Below, one piece after another: positions 1 through 7,709 of a stretch of 22,951 nucleotides of DNA. The number at the start of each line of letters is the position of its first letter. Positions within the stretch are counted from its first letter, which is position 1. This DNA comes from Lentisphaeria bacterium UBA1724 (lineage in GTDB: Bacteria > Verrucomicrobiota > Lentisphaeria > Oligosphaerales > Oligosphaeraceae), in contig DCIO01000103.1 in the NCBI GenBank assembly GCA_002315885.1, positions 21,658-44,608 of the forward strand, read 5' to 3'. A program made the translations under genes and the position numbers. The notes beneath the pieces are model-generated. The model was not told the DNA's origin. It ran no database searches and saw only the letters and a program-made list of their open reading frames with translations.

Positions 1-851
1 TGGTTGTGATCGCCATCATCGCCATCCTGGCGGCCATGCTTCTGCCCGCATTGTCCAAGGCCCGTGAGAAGGCCCGCGCCATCAGCTGCACGAACAACCT
101 GAAGCAGATTGGCCTGGGTAACGTACTCTACGCCAACGACAGCGACGACTATCTGCCCCCGAACTGCTACTCCGCCAGCACTGACGGCACTGGCGCCATG
201 CCTCTGGGCAGAGGTCCGGACTTCTGGCAGAACGTCACCGACTGCTATGCCTGGTTCACCGTTAACCCCCTCGTTCCCGGCACCCCCATGACTGGTGTTC
301 AGTGGGTCGCAAAGGATCCCGCTGGTAAAATCCAAAGCGCCGCTGGTTCTACCTCCACCGAGGCCGACCAGGGCGCCTGGCACAAGATCCTGCAGTGCCC
401 CTCCTGCCCCACCAACGAGCGCGTCTGCGGTAACATCAGCTATCAGTCCAACGCGGGTTTCAGCTACTGGAGACAGTTCTACACCGCGGCTGATATGTTC
501 GGTGTGAACGGCGCCACCAAGGCTTGCGGCTGGCACCGTATCGGCAGCATCAAATACCCCTCCATCCATCCCGACCAGCTGGATGGCGCCAATACCGACA
601 ATGCCGTCGGAACCAGCTGCATCACCACCACCAACGCCCTCAAGAGCCGTTCCTCCGGCACACTCGGCAACTGCCTGAACTACTACCGCCACAGCCTGAT
701 GATGAACGCATGCTTCAGCGATGGCCACGCGGAGACCATCCCCTACGCCAAGACACAACTTTGGGATGGCGATGCAGGACAGTGGAAGCTGGTTGTCGAC
801 TACTACTGGTATCCCGGCGTCGACGTCTATGGTGGCGACAAGGGCCGCTAG
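1..851 (+). CDS. Pseudopilin-like protein with prepilin-type N-terminus (5' end missing)
   Basis: The gene enters the window already inside its N-terminal hydrophobic helix (VVIAIIAILAAMLLPALSKA); the reading frame starts at base 3 and the leader and FTLIE motif lie upstream of the window. The helix is followed by the AREKARAISC...NNLKQIGL segment typical of the large Lentisphaerae/Planctomycetes family of type II secretion pseudopilin-like proteins (DUF1559-like). Near the C-terminus is a HSLMMNACFSDGHAE stretch matching the family's H-x9-DG signature. The protein is presumably membrane-anchored by the helix with a soluble exported domain; its actual role (pseudopilus subunit or surface glycan-related protein) is unknown. 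The first 45 or so residues nearly match the minus-strand gene at 21067-21912, but the bodies differ. The stop is TAG at 849-851, followed by a strong terminator. Confidence 0.85.
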   Translation, partial: VVIAIIAILAAMLLPALSKAREKARAISCTNNLKQIGLGNVLYANDSDDYLPPNCYSASTDGTGAMPLGRGPDFWQNVTDCYAWFTVNPLVPGTPMTGVQWVAKDPAGKIQSAAGSTSTEADQGAWHKILQCPSCPTNERVCGNISYQSNAGFSYWRQFYTAADMFGVNGATKACGWHRIGSIKYPSIHPDQLDGANTDNAVGTSCITTTNALKSRSSGTLGNCLNYYRHSLMMNACFSDGHAETIPYAKTQLWDGDAGQWKLVVDYYWYPGVDVYGGDKGR

Positions 852-877
852 TCTTCTAGCCTGATCCGTAAACCAAA

Positions 878-915
878 AACCGCTGTGCGTCCATCCAGAA
901 CACAGCGGTTTTTTT
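878..915 (+). terminator. Rho-independent terminator after the pseudopilin-like gene
   Basis: A perfect 10-bp stem (AACCGCTGTG at 878-887 with CACAGCGGTT at 901-910) encloses a 13-nt loop and runs into a T-tract ending at 915. It lies 26 bases after the stop codon, so the upstream gene is separated from the glycosidase that starts at 986. Confidence 0.9.
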
Positions 916-985
916 GCTTTTCGGGAATTGGATATCAGCTATTAACGATTTTCAGCAGCAATTGTTTTTTTTCGGAACAAGACTT

Positions 986-3754
986 ATGAAAAGCAAAATC
1001 ATTTTTCTCCTCTCTTGTCTGAGCATCGTGCTGTTAGCCGGGCCAAAAGCGAATTGGATACTCTACCCGGAGGCGTTGTCAGAAGGCGCGAGCAACTATC
1101 GATATTTCCGTAAGGAATTCAATGTATCGAACAAAAACAATGTCGCCACCGCCTATATCTTCTACCGGATTGTCAACAGTGGCACGGTATATGTGAACGG
1201 GAAATCCACGACGGGTAGCTATACACAGTTGAGCCTATATACGGACCTCAATGGACAATATGATGTCACCAGCGGCATTGCCACGGGCACAAATGCAATC
1301 TGTATCAAAGCCAAGCACAATGGTGCATCGAACGCAGGTCTTATCTGTCACCTCCTCATCACCTACAAGGATGGCTCCACACAGGAAATCTTCTCCGACG
1401 ACACCTGGAAGGTCTCAAAATCCGAGCAGACAAACTGGCACAACGCCAGCTATGATGCATCGGGCTGGACAACGGCCCGTGCCCTAGGAGACTACACCTC
1501 CGAACCCTGGATTAAATATTTCCCCGATATGTTCCCCTTCTACGCAAAAGACGACGCAGACGCGGAATTGGAACGGAGACGTCAAGAAGAACTGAAGGCC
1601 CAGCAACTGCTTGAGGAACTCACCAACGCCCCCGTGGAACAGGCCCGCATCGCATACAAGAACGGCGGTGCGTTCTTTGACATCGGCGGCACACTCTACC
1701 GCCCCGTCCTATACAACTACGCCACTGGCGGAAGAGATACCGAGAATTTCCGGAATAAGGTCCGAAATTTCATTGACGCGGACATCAAGTTGATTTCCTT
1801 CGGAATCGAGGCAGGTGATTTCTGGAAAGGGCCAGACCAATACGACTATGACTTCCTGGACAAACAGCTGAAAGATGCCGTCACCCTCGCCCCGGAGGCG
1901 CGCTTCATCTTTGCCATCACCTTTTGCCATGGTCCCTCCTGGTGGAATACCCTCCACCCCGAGGAAACCATCCGCTACGCCCGAATCGACGAAAAGAACC
2001 CCTCTGATGACTGCATCGGGAATTACACCGCGCCCTCCTACGCTTCCGAACTCTGGATTGAAGAATCCGCGGAAGCCATCCGGAAACTCGTGGAACACAT
2101 TGAGGCGAACCCCTACGGCAAGCACGTCTTCGGATACCGTATCGGAAATGGCGTCTACTCGGAATGGGTCTACTACGGAATGGAATATGCCATGCCGGAC
2201 ATCAGTTCCCCCATGGTGAAGTTCTTCCGCCAATTTCTCCGCGAAAAATACCACGATGATGTTGAGCAGCTCCGCACCGCCTGGAATCAGCCCCAGGTGA
2301 CTTTCGCCACAGCCCTTCCCCCACCAGTGGAACTCCGCCTGGAGTATTTTAGCGAACAACTCCGCCATCCCACTCAGAATGCCTGGACTATTGATTTCCT
2401 CGAATGCCTACAGCGCGCTCTCCGCAATTTGCTCCTGTCCATGAACAAGGCGGCCAAGGAAGCCTGCAACGGCCGTGCCCTGGTTGGAGACTACTGCGGA
2501 TACTTCTACGGCGTGGACTATACCACGGAAGGATGGATTCTCGAAAACGACGAAATCGTAGACTCACCATACGTGGATTTCCAGATCGGACCATGCTGCT
2601 ACTCCAGTTTCTACCGCGCACTAGGCCGTTCCCAGCTGGGACGCAATTTGATCGCCTCCTATCCGCTCCATAACAAGATACACATTATCGAAGCAGATAC
2701 CCGAACGCATCTCACAGACTCCTCGGACGGCAGCAAAATGGCGAAAACAGTCCAGGAAAGCATCGCCATGCTTTCCCGCGATATGGCACAGGCCATCGGC
2801 AATGGCTGCGCCTACTGGTATTACGATTTCGGAAAGGATTGGTACAATTGCCCTGAAATCTTTGATTTCTTCCAAAAGATCGCTCCCGTCTATGACGCCA
2901 TAACGGATTTCAGCTCCAGCGCGGAAATCGCCATCATCGCAGATTGGGAAAGCGCCTACTACCACGCCATCCAGAAACCCTACGGCGGATACCTGGGATA
3001 TTTCGCCGTCAATTACCTGCCACGTGAATTGAACAACGCGGGACTGCTGTTCGATTCTTTCCCCTTCGCGGACATTGACAATCCAGCCCTGCAGAACTAC
3101 AAGGTGTATATCTTCCCGCAGCTCTTCTACATGACGCCAGAGAAGCTCGCCAAACTTGCGTCCCTCAAGAAAGCAGGGAAGACGCTGATTTTCCTGAATG
3201 CGGCGGGATGGCTCACTCCAAATGGCACGGATGACAATTCCGTCTTCCAGGCAACGGGTATCCAGGCAGAGGTTTTGGAAAACACTGCACGATTCACCAC
3301 AACGCTTGCTGCAGGCGGCACCATGACACACAGCTCCATCAGCGGCGTGGATTACTCACCCGTATTGAAGGTCACGGACTCCCAGGCGACTATCCTGGGC
3401 ACCGTAAAGCTGGATAACGGCACGACAGTCAACGGCTACGCCAAAAAGCAGAATGCGGATGGCTCCACCAGCTATGTCTCCAGCACGCCATACTTGTCCG
3501 CTTCAGAACTACGCAACATCGCCTCGGCAGCGGGAGTCCACTCCTACTGCGACAGCGACAACGGCGTGGTCTTTGCCAACAACTCCATGATCGCATTCCA
3601 CACGGGGACCGCCGGCACATATACACTGAAAGCGAAGAGCGCCGTGAAATGGAAGATGGTCTACCCAGAGACACAGAGCTACCCAGAAACACAGGCGACA
3701 CTCACATTCACTGCCTCACAGCCCAATACCTATATTTTCGTCATCGAACCTTAA
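986..3754 (+). CDS. Secreted GH42-like glycoside hydrolase (beta-galactosidase-type)
   Basis: 922 residues from the chosen ATG at 986, which gives a proper signal peptide (MKSK, then hydrophobic to about residue 18); an in-frame start at 914 would bury it and overlap the preceding terminator. Apparent domains: jelly-roll sugar-binding module at about 22-175 (ending in the DDTWKVS...YDASGW pattern seen in GH2/rhamnosidase N-domains), a charged helical linker at 188-215, a TIM barrel at about 225-625, a GATase-like beta-galactosidase trimerisation-type domain at about 645-760, and a C-terminal beta-rich tail. E393 in GVYSEWVYYG is the likely acid/base and E569 in HIIEADTRTHL the likely nucleophile; both align with the paralogue at 17975. 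The fold assignment is fairly secure and the substrate unknown; it may belong to an unclassified GH42-related family. No clear Shine-Dalgarno sequence is present. Confidence 0.75.
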   Translation: MKSKIIFLLSCLSIVLLAGPKANWILYPEALSEGASNYRYFRKEFNVSNKNNVATAYIFYRIVNSGTVYVNGKSTTGSYTQLSLYTDLNGQYDVTSGIATGTNAICIKAKHNGASNAGLICHLLITYKDGSTQEIFSDDTWKVSKSEQTNWHNASYDASGWTTARALGDYTSEPWIKYFPDMFPFYAKDDADAELERRRQEELKAQQLLEELTNAPVEQARIAYKNGGAFFDIGGTLYRPVLYNYATGGRDTENFRNKVRNFIDADIKLISFGIEAGDFWKGPDQYDYDFLDKQLKDAVTLAPEARFIFAITFCHGPSWWNTLHPEETIRYARIDEKNPSDDCIGNYTAPSYASELWIEESAEAIRKLVEHIEANPYGKHVFGYRIGNGVYSEWVYYGMEYAMPDISSPMVKFFRQFLREKYHDDVEQLRTAWNQPQVTFATALPPPVELRLEYFSEQLRHPTQNAWTIDFLECLQRALRNLLLSMNKAAKEACNGRALVGDYCGYFYGVDYTTEGWILENDEIVDSPYVDFQIGPCCYSSFYRALGRSQLGRNLIASYPLHNKIHIIEADTRTHLTDSSDGSKMAKTVQESIAMLSRDMAQAIGNGCAYWYYDFGKDWYNCPEIFDFFQKIAPVYDAITDFSSSAEIAIIADWESAYYHAIQKPYGGYLGYFAVNYLPRELNNAGLLFDSFPFADIDNPALQNYKVYIFPQLFYMTPEKLAKLASLKKAGKTLIFLNAAGWLTPNGTDDNSVFQATGIQAEVLENTARFTTTLAAGGTMTHSSISGVDYSPVLKVTDSQATILGTVKLDNGTTVNGYAKKQNADGSTSYVSSTPYLSASELRNIASAAGVHSYCDSDNGVVFANNSMIAFHTGTAGTYTLKAKSAVKWKMVYPETQSYPETQATLTFTASQPNTYIFVIEP

Positions 3755-3781
3755 CAACGATAGTCAAAGGCTAAAATAGCC

Positions 3782-3808
3782 GTCCCTTGGGTCCCTTGGG
3801 TCCCTTTG
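3782..3808. repeat. Three 9-bp tandem repeats after the CDF gene
   Basis: Three consecutive 9-bp units (GTCCCTTGG, GTCCCTTGG, GTCCCTTTG) lie just downstream of the CDF transporter stop codon, which is on the minus strand. A related pair occurs just after the phosphatase stop codon at 7688-7705. Function unknown. Confidence 0.7.
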
Positions 3809-3822
3809 CAGTTCCCAGCCCG

Positions 3823-4950
3823 TCAGTGGTTGTAGGGTTCCAGGTGGGTGAGAACAGATACGATCTTCAGATCACTCGCCAGGAGCAGCTCCTGGACTTG
3901 CATGCAGATAGCGTGCCCTTCCGAGACACTCATGGCGGGCTCGACCTGGACATGCAGATCCGCATCGTAGCCGCTGAGGGTATTCCGCACGCGAATATTG
4001 TGCACATCCTTCACTCCCGACACACTCCCGGCGAGTTCGGCGATTTCCGTTTCCAAATCCACGGAATTATCAGGCTCCATGTGCGTCATGACGTCCATCA
4101 CCATGGGCATTTTCCGTTTGATGGTGGATGCGGCCTGTTCGCAGAGGCGGTGCCCGTCCTCCACAGTCATATTTTTGTCCACCAAGATATGCATATCCAG
4201 GAGAATGCCGCTCCCGAAGCGCCGGGTCCGTAGTTCATGGACATCCTTGATGCCGGGGATGGACGCCGCGATTTGCCGCATGCTCTCCAGTTGCGCATTC
4301 CCTACGCCCTGATCCGACAATTCCTGGAGACAGGGCCAGGTGATGTGCCACGCGGTCCGCAACAACATGCAGGAGACCAGAATGGCCGCCACGGGATCCA
4401 GAAAGGTGATGGAGGGCCAGATGCGCCCCGCCAAAGCCACCACCGCCACAGGGATAGACGAAATGGCGTCTGAGCGGTGGTGCCAGGCATTTGCGACCAC
4501 CGCAGTCGAATGGGTCGTGTGTCCCACCCAGGCAGTCCACTGATACAGAATCTCCTTGGTGACAATGGATACCACAGCCACAATGAAGACACTCCAGCCA
4601 GGCACGCTAGGAGCCACCATGCCGCCACCCGTTTTTGACATGCTGGCGGCCATCAGCTTGATGGCGTTGATGCACATGGAAATGGCGGTGAACGCCAGAA
4701 GGAAGCCGATGAAAGCAGTGATCATGGCCTCGATGCGCTGGTGACCATGGGGGTGGTCCTTATCTGCAGGCGCCGACCAGAAACGCTCCCCTATCAACAC
4801 AACAATGTCCGTCAAAAAATCGGACAAACTATGGACGGCATCGGCGATACTGGCCTGGCTGTGTCCGACAAAACCGACAATGAACTTGAATGCCGTCAGC
4901 AATACATTCAAGGCCATGCCCCAAAGGGTGATTTTTCGAATCGCATTCAT
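3823..4950 (-). CDS. Cation diffusion facilitator (CDF) transporter with tandem C-terminal domains
   Basis: 375 residues. It is an inner-membrane metal/proton antiporter that exports divalent cations, most likely Zn2+ given the site residues. Six hydrophobic segments are expected across residues 8-205. The transport site is recognisable: D44 and D48 in HSLSDFLTD and H157 with D161 in HHRSD, the same D-D-H-D set as E. coli YiiP. The DKDHPHGHQRIE loop after the second helix is a family hallmark. The cytoplasmic part is unusual: two copies of the C-terminal domain (about 224-292 and 298-375), each with G[IV]KDVH and a closing H[ML]EP motif. The start at 4950 is preferred over 4977 because only it has a Shine-Dalgarno sequence (GAGGA, 7-nt spacing). 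It is divergent from the Gfo/Idh/MocA gene. Confidence 0.9.
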   Translation of the reverse strand: MNAIRKITLWGMALNVLLTAFKFIVGFVGHSQASIADAVHSLSDFLTDIVVLIGERFWSAPADKDHPHGHQRIEAMITAFIGFLLAFTAISMCINAIKLMAASMSKTGGGMVAPSVPGWSVFIVAVVSIVTKEILYQWTAWVGHTTHSTAVVANAWHHRSDAISSIPVAVVALAGRIWPSITFLDPVAAILVSCMLLRTAWHITWPCLQELSDQGVGNAQLESMRQIAASIPGIKDVHELRTRRFGSGILLDMHILVDKNMTVEDGHRLCEQAASTIKRKMPMVMDVMTHMEPDNSVDLETEIAELAGSVSGVKDVHNIRVRNTLSGYDADLHVQVEPAMSVSEGHAICMQVQELLLASDLKIVSVLTHLEPYNH

Positions 4951-4957
4951 AGGAAAT

Positions 4958-4962
4958 TCCTC
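4958..4962 (-). promoter_or_regulatory. Ribosome-binding site fixing the CDF transporter start
   Basis: On the minus strand GAGGA lies 7 nt before the ATG at 4950, while the longer in-frame start at 4977 has no such sequence. It is one of only three good Shine-Dalgarno sites in the window. Confidence 0.7.
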
Positions 4963-5054
4963 GAGAAAAGCGGCCATTCAACAAAACATCTTTGATAATC
5001 TATTTCATTTCCTGGGAATCGTTGCGGAAAAGCCGTGGTGTTTTGGCGTTATCA

Positions 5055-5063
5055 GGGTATAAT
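5055..5063 (+). promoter_or_regulatory. Candidate -10 box for the Gfo/Idh/MocA gene
   Basis: A perfect TATAAT (5058-5063), preceded by GGG, lies about 60 bases before the ATG at 5124. No good -35 hexamer is found at 16-18 bp. The same GGGTATAAT string stands about the same distance upstream of the minus-strand phosphatase gene. Confidence 0.4.
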
Positions 5064-5123
5064 AAGGCAAGGTCCCGTAGCGGGCTTTTTTGTCATCAAC
5101 AATCTCTTTTGCATTTTGCTCTC

Positions 5124-6140
5124 ATGTCTAAAATCTACAATGTCGTGGTCCTTGGTCTTGGCGGAATCGGTCGTGCCCATATCAAGGGCGTTTTGAACAC
5201 CCCTTCTTGCAAGCTCTATGCCATTTGCGACACAAGCCAGGAGGCCATTGACCTGGCCAAGAAAGACTACCCCGATGTTCCCGCAGTGAAGGACTACAAG
5301 GAACTGCTTGCGGACGAGAATGTGGATCTGGTGATTGTGGCGACTCCCGATTTCGTGCATGCGGAACAGGCGGTGGCGGCATTGCAGGTGGGCAAGCATG
5401 TCCTGTGCGAAAAGCCCCTGGCCATGGGTATGGATGATGTGGACAAGATTGTCTCTGCAGTGGAGGCCGCCTCCAGCAAATTCATGATTGGTCAGGTATG
5501 CCGTTATGCACCCGGCTTCCGTAAGGCGAAGGAGCTGGTGGACGAGGGGAAGATTGGCAAGCTCTTCTTCGTGGAGAGCGAATACGCCCACAACTACGGT
5601 CGCGCGCGCGGTGTGGGCGACTGGCGCGTGAATCCCCTGCGCGATCCCATGGTGGGCGGCGGGTGCCACGCGGTAGATTTGCTGCGGTGGGTGGCAGGCG
5701 AAATGAAGAGCGTCTCCGCCTTGAGCAACCACTTCTGCCTGACGGATTGGCCCGTCAACGACTGCACCATATCCATCTTCCAGTTTGAGAATGGCGTTAT
5801 CGGCAAGGTGATGGCATCCATCGGCTGCGTGCGTCCCTACACCATGCGCAGTGTCTTCTACGGCACGGAAGGAACCATCATCTGCGATAACACTAGCGAC
5901 CATATCCAGCTCTCTTCCCCCAAGACCAATCCCGAGAAGGGAAATGCTTTTGTGGATATCCCCGTGGATATCAACAACCACAACGTGACCGCGGAATTGC
6001 AGGATTTCATGGACGCGATTGTCAATGACAAGCCAGTGCTGACCAATGTCTATGAGGGCGCCAGGACTGTGGCCGCCGCCACTGCCGCATCACTGTCCGC
6101 GCGGGAAGGCGGTAAGCCTGTGGTTATCCGGAAATTTTAA
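5124..6140 (+). CDS. Gfo/Idh/MocA family NAD(P)-dependent oxidoreductase
   Basis: 338 residues, the usual length. It probably oxidises or reduces a sugar, inositol or related polyol in the cytosol using NAD(P). The N-terminal Rossmann fold starts at once with the GLGGIG dinucleotide loop (11-16), followed by ATPDFVHAE, the EKPLAMG motif (K97 being the conserved catalytic/cofactor lysine) and, in the C-terminal domain, GGGCHAVDLLRW (178-189) with the conserved histidine H182 and aspartate D185. The ATG at 5124 puts the Rossmann strand at the very N-terminus; an upstream ATG at 4992 adds 44 unrelated residues. No Shine-Dalgarno sequence is visible. The substrate cannot be told from sequence. 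It converges with the coiled-coil gene, with only 21 bases between the stops. Confidence 0.92.
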   Translation: MSKIYNVVVLGLGGIGRAHIKGVLNTPSCKLYAICDTSQEAIDLAKKDYPDVPAVKDYKELLADENVDLVIVATPDFVHAEQAVAALQVGKHVLCEKPLAMGMDDVDKIVSAVEAASSKFMIGQVCRYAPGFRKAKELVDEGKIGKLFFVESEYAHNYGRARGVGDWRVNPLRDPMVGGGCHAVDLLRWVAGEMKSVSALSNHFCLTDWPVNDCTISIFQFENGVIGKVMASIGCVRPYTMRSVFYGTEGTIICDNTSDHIQLSSPKTNPEKGNAFVDIPVDINNHNVTAELQDFMDAIVNDKPVLTNVYEGARTVAAATAASLSAREGGKPVVIRKF

Positions 6141-6161
6141 TATTGTAGAGATCACACAGAA

Positions 6162-7469
6162 TTAGGCATTCACCTTGTATTTCGCCAGTTCCATCTGGAG
6201 GGCGGCGACTTTCTGGCCTAATTCCGCTTTGGATTGCTGGACGGCAATCAATTCTCCCTGGACGGCGTTGATGCGCTCTTCGGCAATCTTCCGGAAGTGG
6301 TCTTCCATGATCTTCTCTTTCTCCAGCAGGAATTGCTCTTTCTGCAGAGCCGCGGTCTGGGCGGCCTGGGCTTCATTCTCCCGACGCACCAGCGCCTGCT
6401 CGCGCTCAATGAGCTCATTCTTCTGCTGCAACAAGGACTGGGTCTCCGCAGACATGGCCGCGCGGCGCTCCTGCACATCCGCCGTCAATCCCTCCAGCAT
6501 CTTGGAACGGGCATCCGCCAGGACGCTCTGCCACTCCTGCAGGAATTTGTCGCATTGTGCATTTGCCTGGCGCTGCAATTCCACCATGTTCTTTGCGGTG
6601 TCGTTGCGGGTTTCCTGCATCTGCGCCAGCATATTCTCCTTCTCCTTGGCAAAACCCGCCTCGGCGACGGCTTCCCGCGCCTGGACGGCTTCCATGCGGC
6701 TGGCTACTTCCGCTTCCTGCCGCTGCAGGTCAATGCGCTTCTGGGCCAATTCGTCAGCCAGTTGCTTCAGGCGTTCTTCCTGCTGAGTCAGGCGGACTTT
6801 CGCGTCGTTGAATTCCACCAGCATCTGTGAGCGCTCACCCGTCAGCCCCTGTCGCACTTCCGCTTCCCGGACGGAGAGGGCCATCTCGCGCTTGTTCAGG
6901 GTGTCCTCCCGTTCCGCAATCGCTTGCTTTTCCTGGAGCAACTCCGCCTGCATGCCATCGAATTTCTCCTTCAAATTGGCGCCCATGCGCTGGAAATCCG
7001 CCAGGAGTTTCTGGTCCTGCAGAGCGAAATTCTGGTTGAATTCCTCCTGCATTGCCAGAATGCGCTGTCCTTTGGCATCCAGCTCGGCCTTCAGCTGACG
7101 GAGGGGCGCCATCTGTTCATCCAGCGAAGCGGCAAACGCCGCCTTTGCGTCGCATTCTTCGGCGACAATCGCCTTTTCCCGGTTGGTCAGGTCTTCTTCG
7201 CGTGCCATGAAGCGCGCGGCGGCTTCCCGATAGGACTCCACGGCGGCGGCCAAAGAGGCCTTCTGGGCTTCCAGATTCTTCAGCTGTTCCTGGTAGACTG
7301 CCTCCAAATCGCTGCGCGTCATAATCGTGGCGCCCAAATTCCCCAAATCCTGGAATTTCACCGTGATTTCATTCTGCTGGCTCTGCAGCAACGACTTGAT
7401 CTCGGTGTATTTCTGCTCTACTTTTGCCTCGCGCTCGCGAAGCTCCTTGTCACTGGTAAACCACCCCAT
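6162..7469 (-). CDS. Long coiled-coil protein of unknown function
   Basis: 435 residues, with no signal peptide or membrane segment, so probably cytosolic. Apart from a short head (MGWFTSDKELRERE), nearly the whole chain is heptad-rich, highly charged helix with frequent Gln, Glu, Ala and Lys, as in SMC-like or filament-forming proteins. A motif of the form REE/D-x-L-x-x-RE recurs (for example EREDTLNKREMALSVREAEV, REEDLTNREKAI and EREQALVRREN), suggesting internal duplication. No ATPase or other catalytic motif is visible. The start at 7469 is chosen because AGGAG lies 7 nt upstream; an in-frame start at 7514 has no such support. It is preceded by a terminator at 7631-7662, so it is probably transcribed separately from the phosphatase gene. 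The assignment to any named family is open. Confidence 0.8.
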   Translation of the reverse strand: MGWFTSDKELREREAKVEQKYTEIKSLLQSQQNEITVKFQDLGNLGATIMTRSDLEAVYQEQLKNLEAQKASLAAAVESYREAAARFMAREEDLTNREKAIVAEECDAKAAFAASLDEQMAPLRQLKAELDAKGQRILAMQEEFNQNFALQDQKLLADFQRMGANLKEKFDGMQAELLQEKQAIAEREDTLNKREMALSVREAEVRQGLTGERSQMLVEFNDAKVRLTQQEERLKQLADELAQKRIDLQRQEAEVASRMEAVQAREAVAEAGFAKEKENMLAQMQETRNDTAKNMVELQRQANAQCDKFLQEWQSVLADARSKMLEGLTADVQERRAAMSAETQSLLQQKNELIEREQALVRRENEAQAAQTAALQKEQFLLEKEKIMEDHFRKIAEERINAVQGELIAVQQSKAELGQKVAALQMELAKYKVNA

Positions 7470-7476
7470 TTGAATG

Positions 7477-7481
7477 CTCCT
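7477..7481 (-). promoter_or_regulatory. Ribosome-binding site of the coiled-coil gene
   Basis: AGGAG on the minus strand, 7 nt before the ATG at 7469; it decides the start over the longer in-frame alternative at 7514. Confidence 0.7.
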
Positions 7482-7630
7482 GGATTCCTTGATGATAATG
7501 TGCCTTGACGGCAAAACTCACTCGCAAATAATGTAAACGGGACTTCTGCCCCTGCAGTGGATAAAAGACCTTTTTTCGGAAAATTCCCAACGGCATTTTT
7601 GGGACCTTACAGAAGTCCGCTTTGCAAAGA

Positions 7631-7662
7631 AAAAGGCCGTCCCGTGGTGGAGACGGCCTTTT
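7631..7662 (-). terminator. Rho-independent terminator after the phosphatase lipoprotein gene
   Basis: A perfect 11-bp stem (AAAAGGCCGTC at 7631-7641 with GACGGCCTTTT at 7652-7662) has a 10-nt loop. On the minus strand it ends in TTTTTCTTT and lies about 50 bases after the stop codon at 7710. The A/T arms are symmetrical, so it could also work on the plus strand. Confidence 0.85.
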
Positions 7663-7687
7663 GGGGGTATCAAATCCTTCCGGATTG

Positions 7688-7705
7688 CTTTGGTCCCTTT
7701 GGTCC
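7688..7705. repeat. Two 9-bp tandem repeats after the phosphatase gene
   Basis: Two copies of CTTTGGTCC lie within 5 bases of the stop codon of the minus-strand phosphatase gene. They are related to the three GTCCCTTGG units after the CDF gene stop (3782-3808): read on the minus strand both become runs of GGGACC plus three bases. Confidence 0.6.
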
Positions 7706-7709
7706 CGCG

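Noticed and set aside
3769..3781. Hairpin GGCTA-AAA-TAGCC after the first GH42-like gene
   Set aside because: Short stem and no T-tract, so it was not called a terminator.
5067..5091. Small hairpin CCCG-TAG-CGGG followed by six T before the Gfo/Idh/MocA gene (possible attenuator)
   Set aside because: The stem is only 4 bp with a 3-nt loop, too weak to call a terminator or attenuator.
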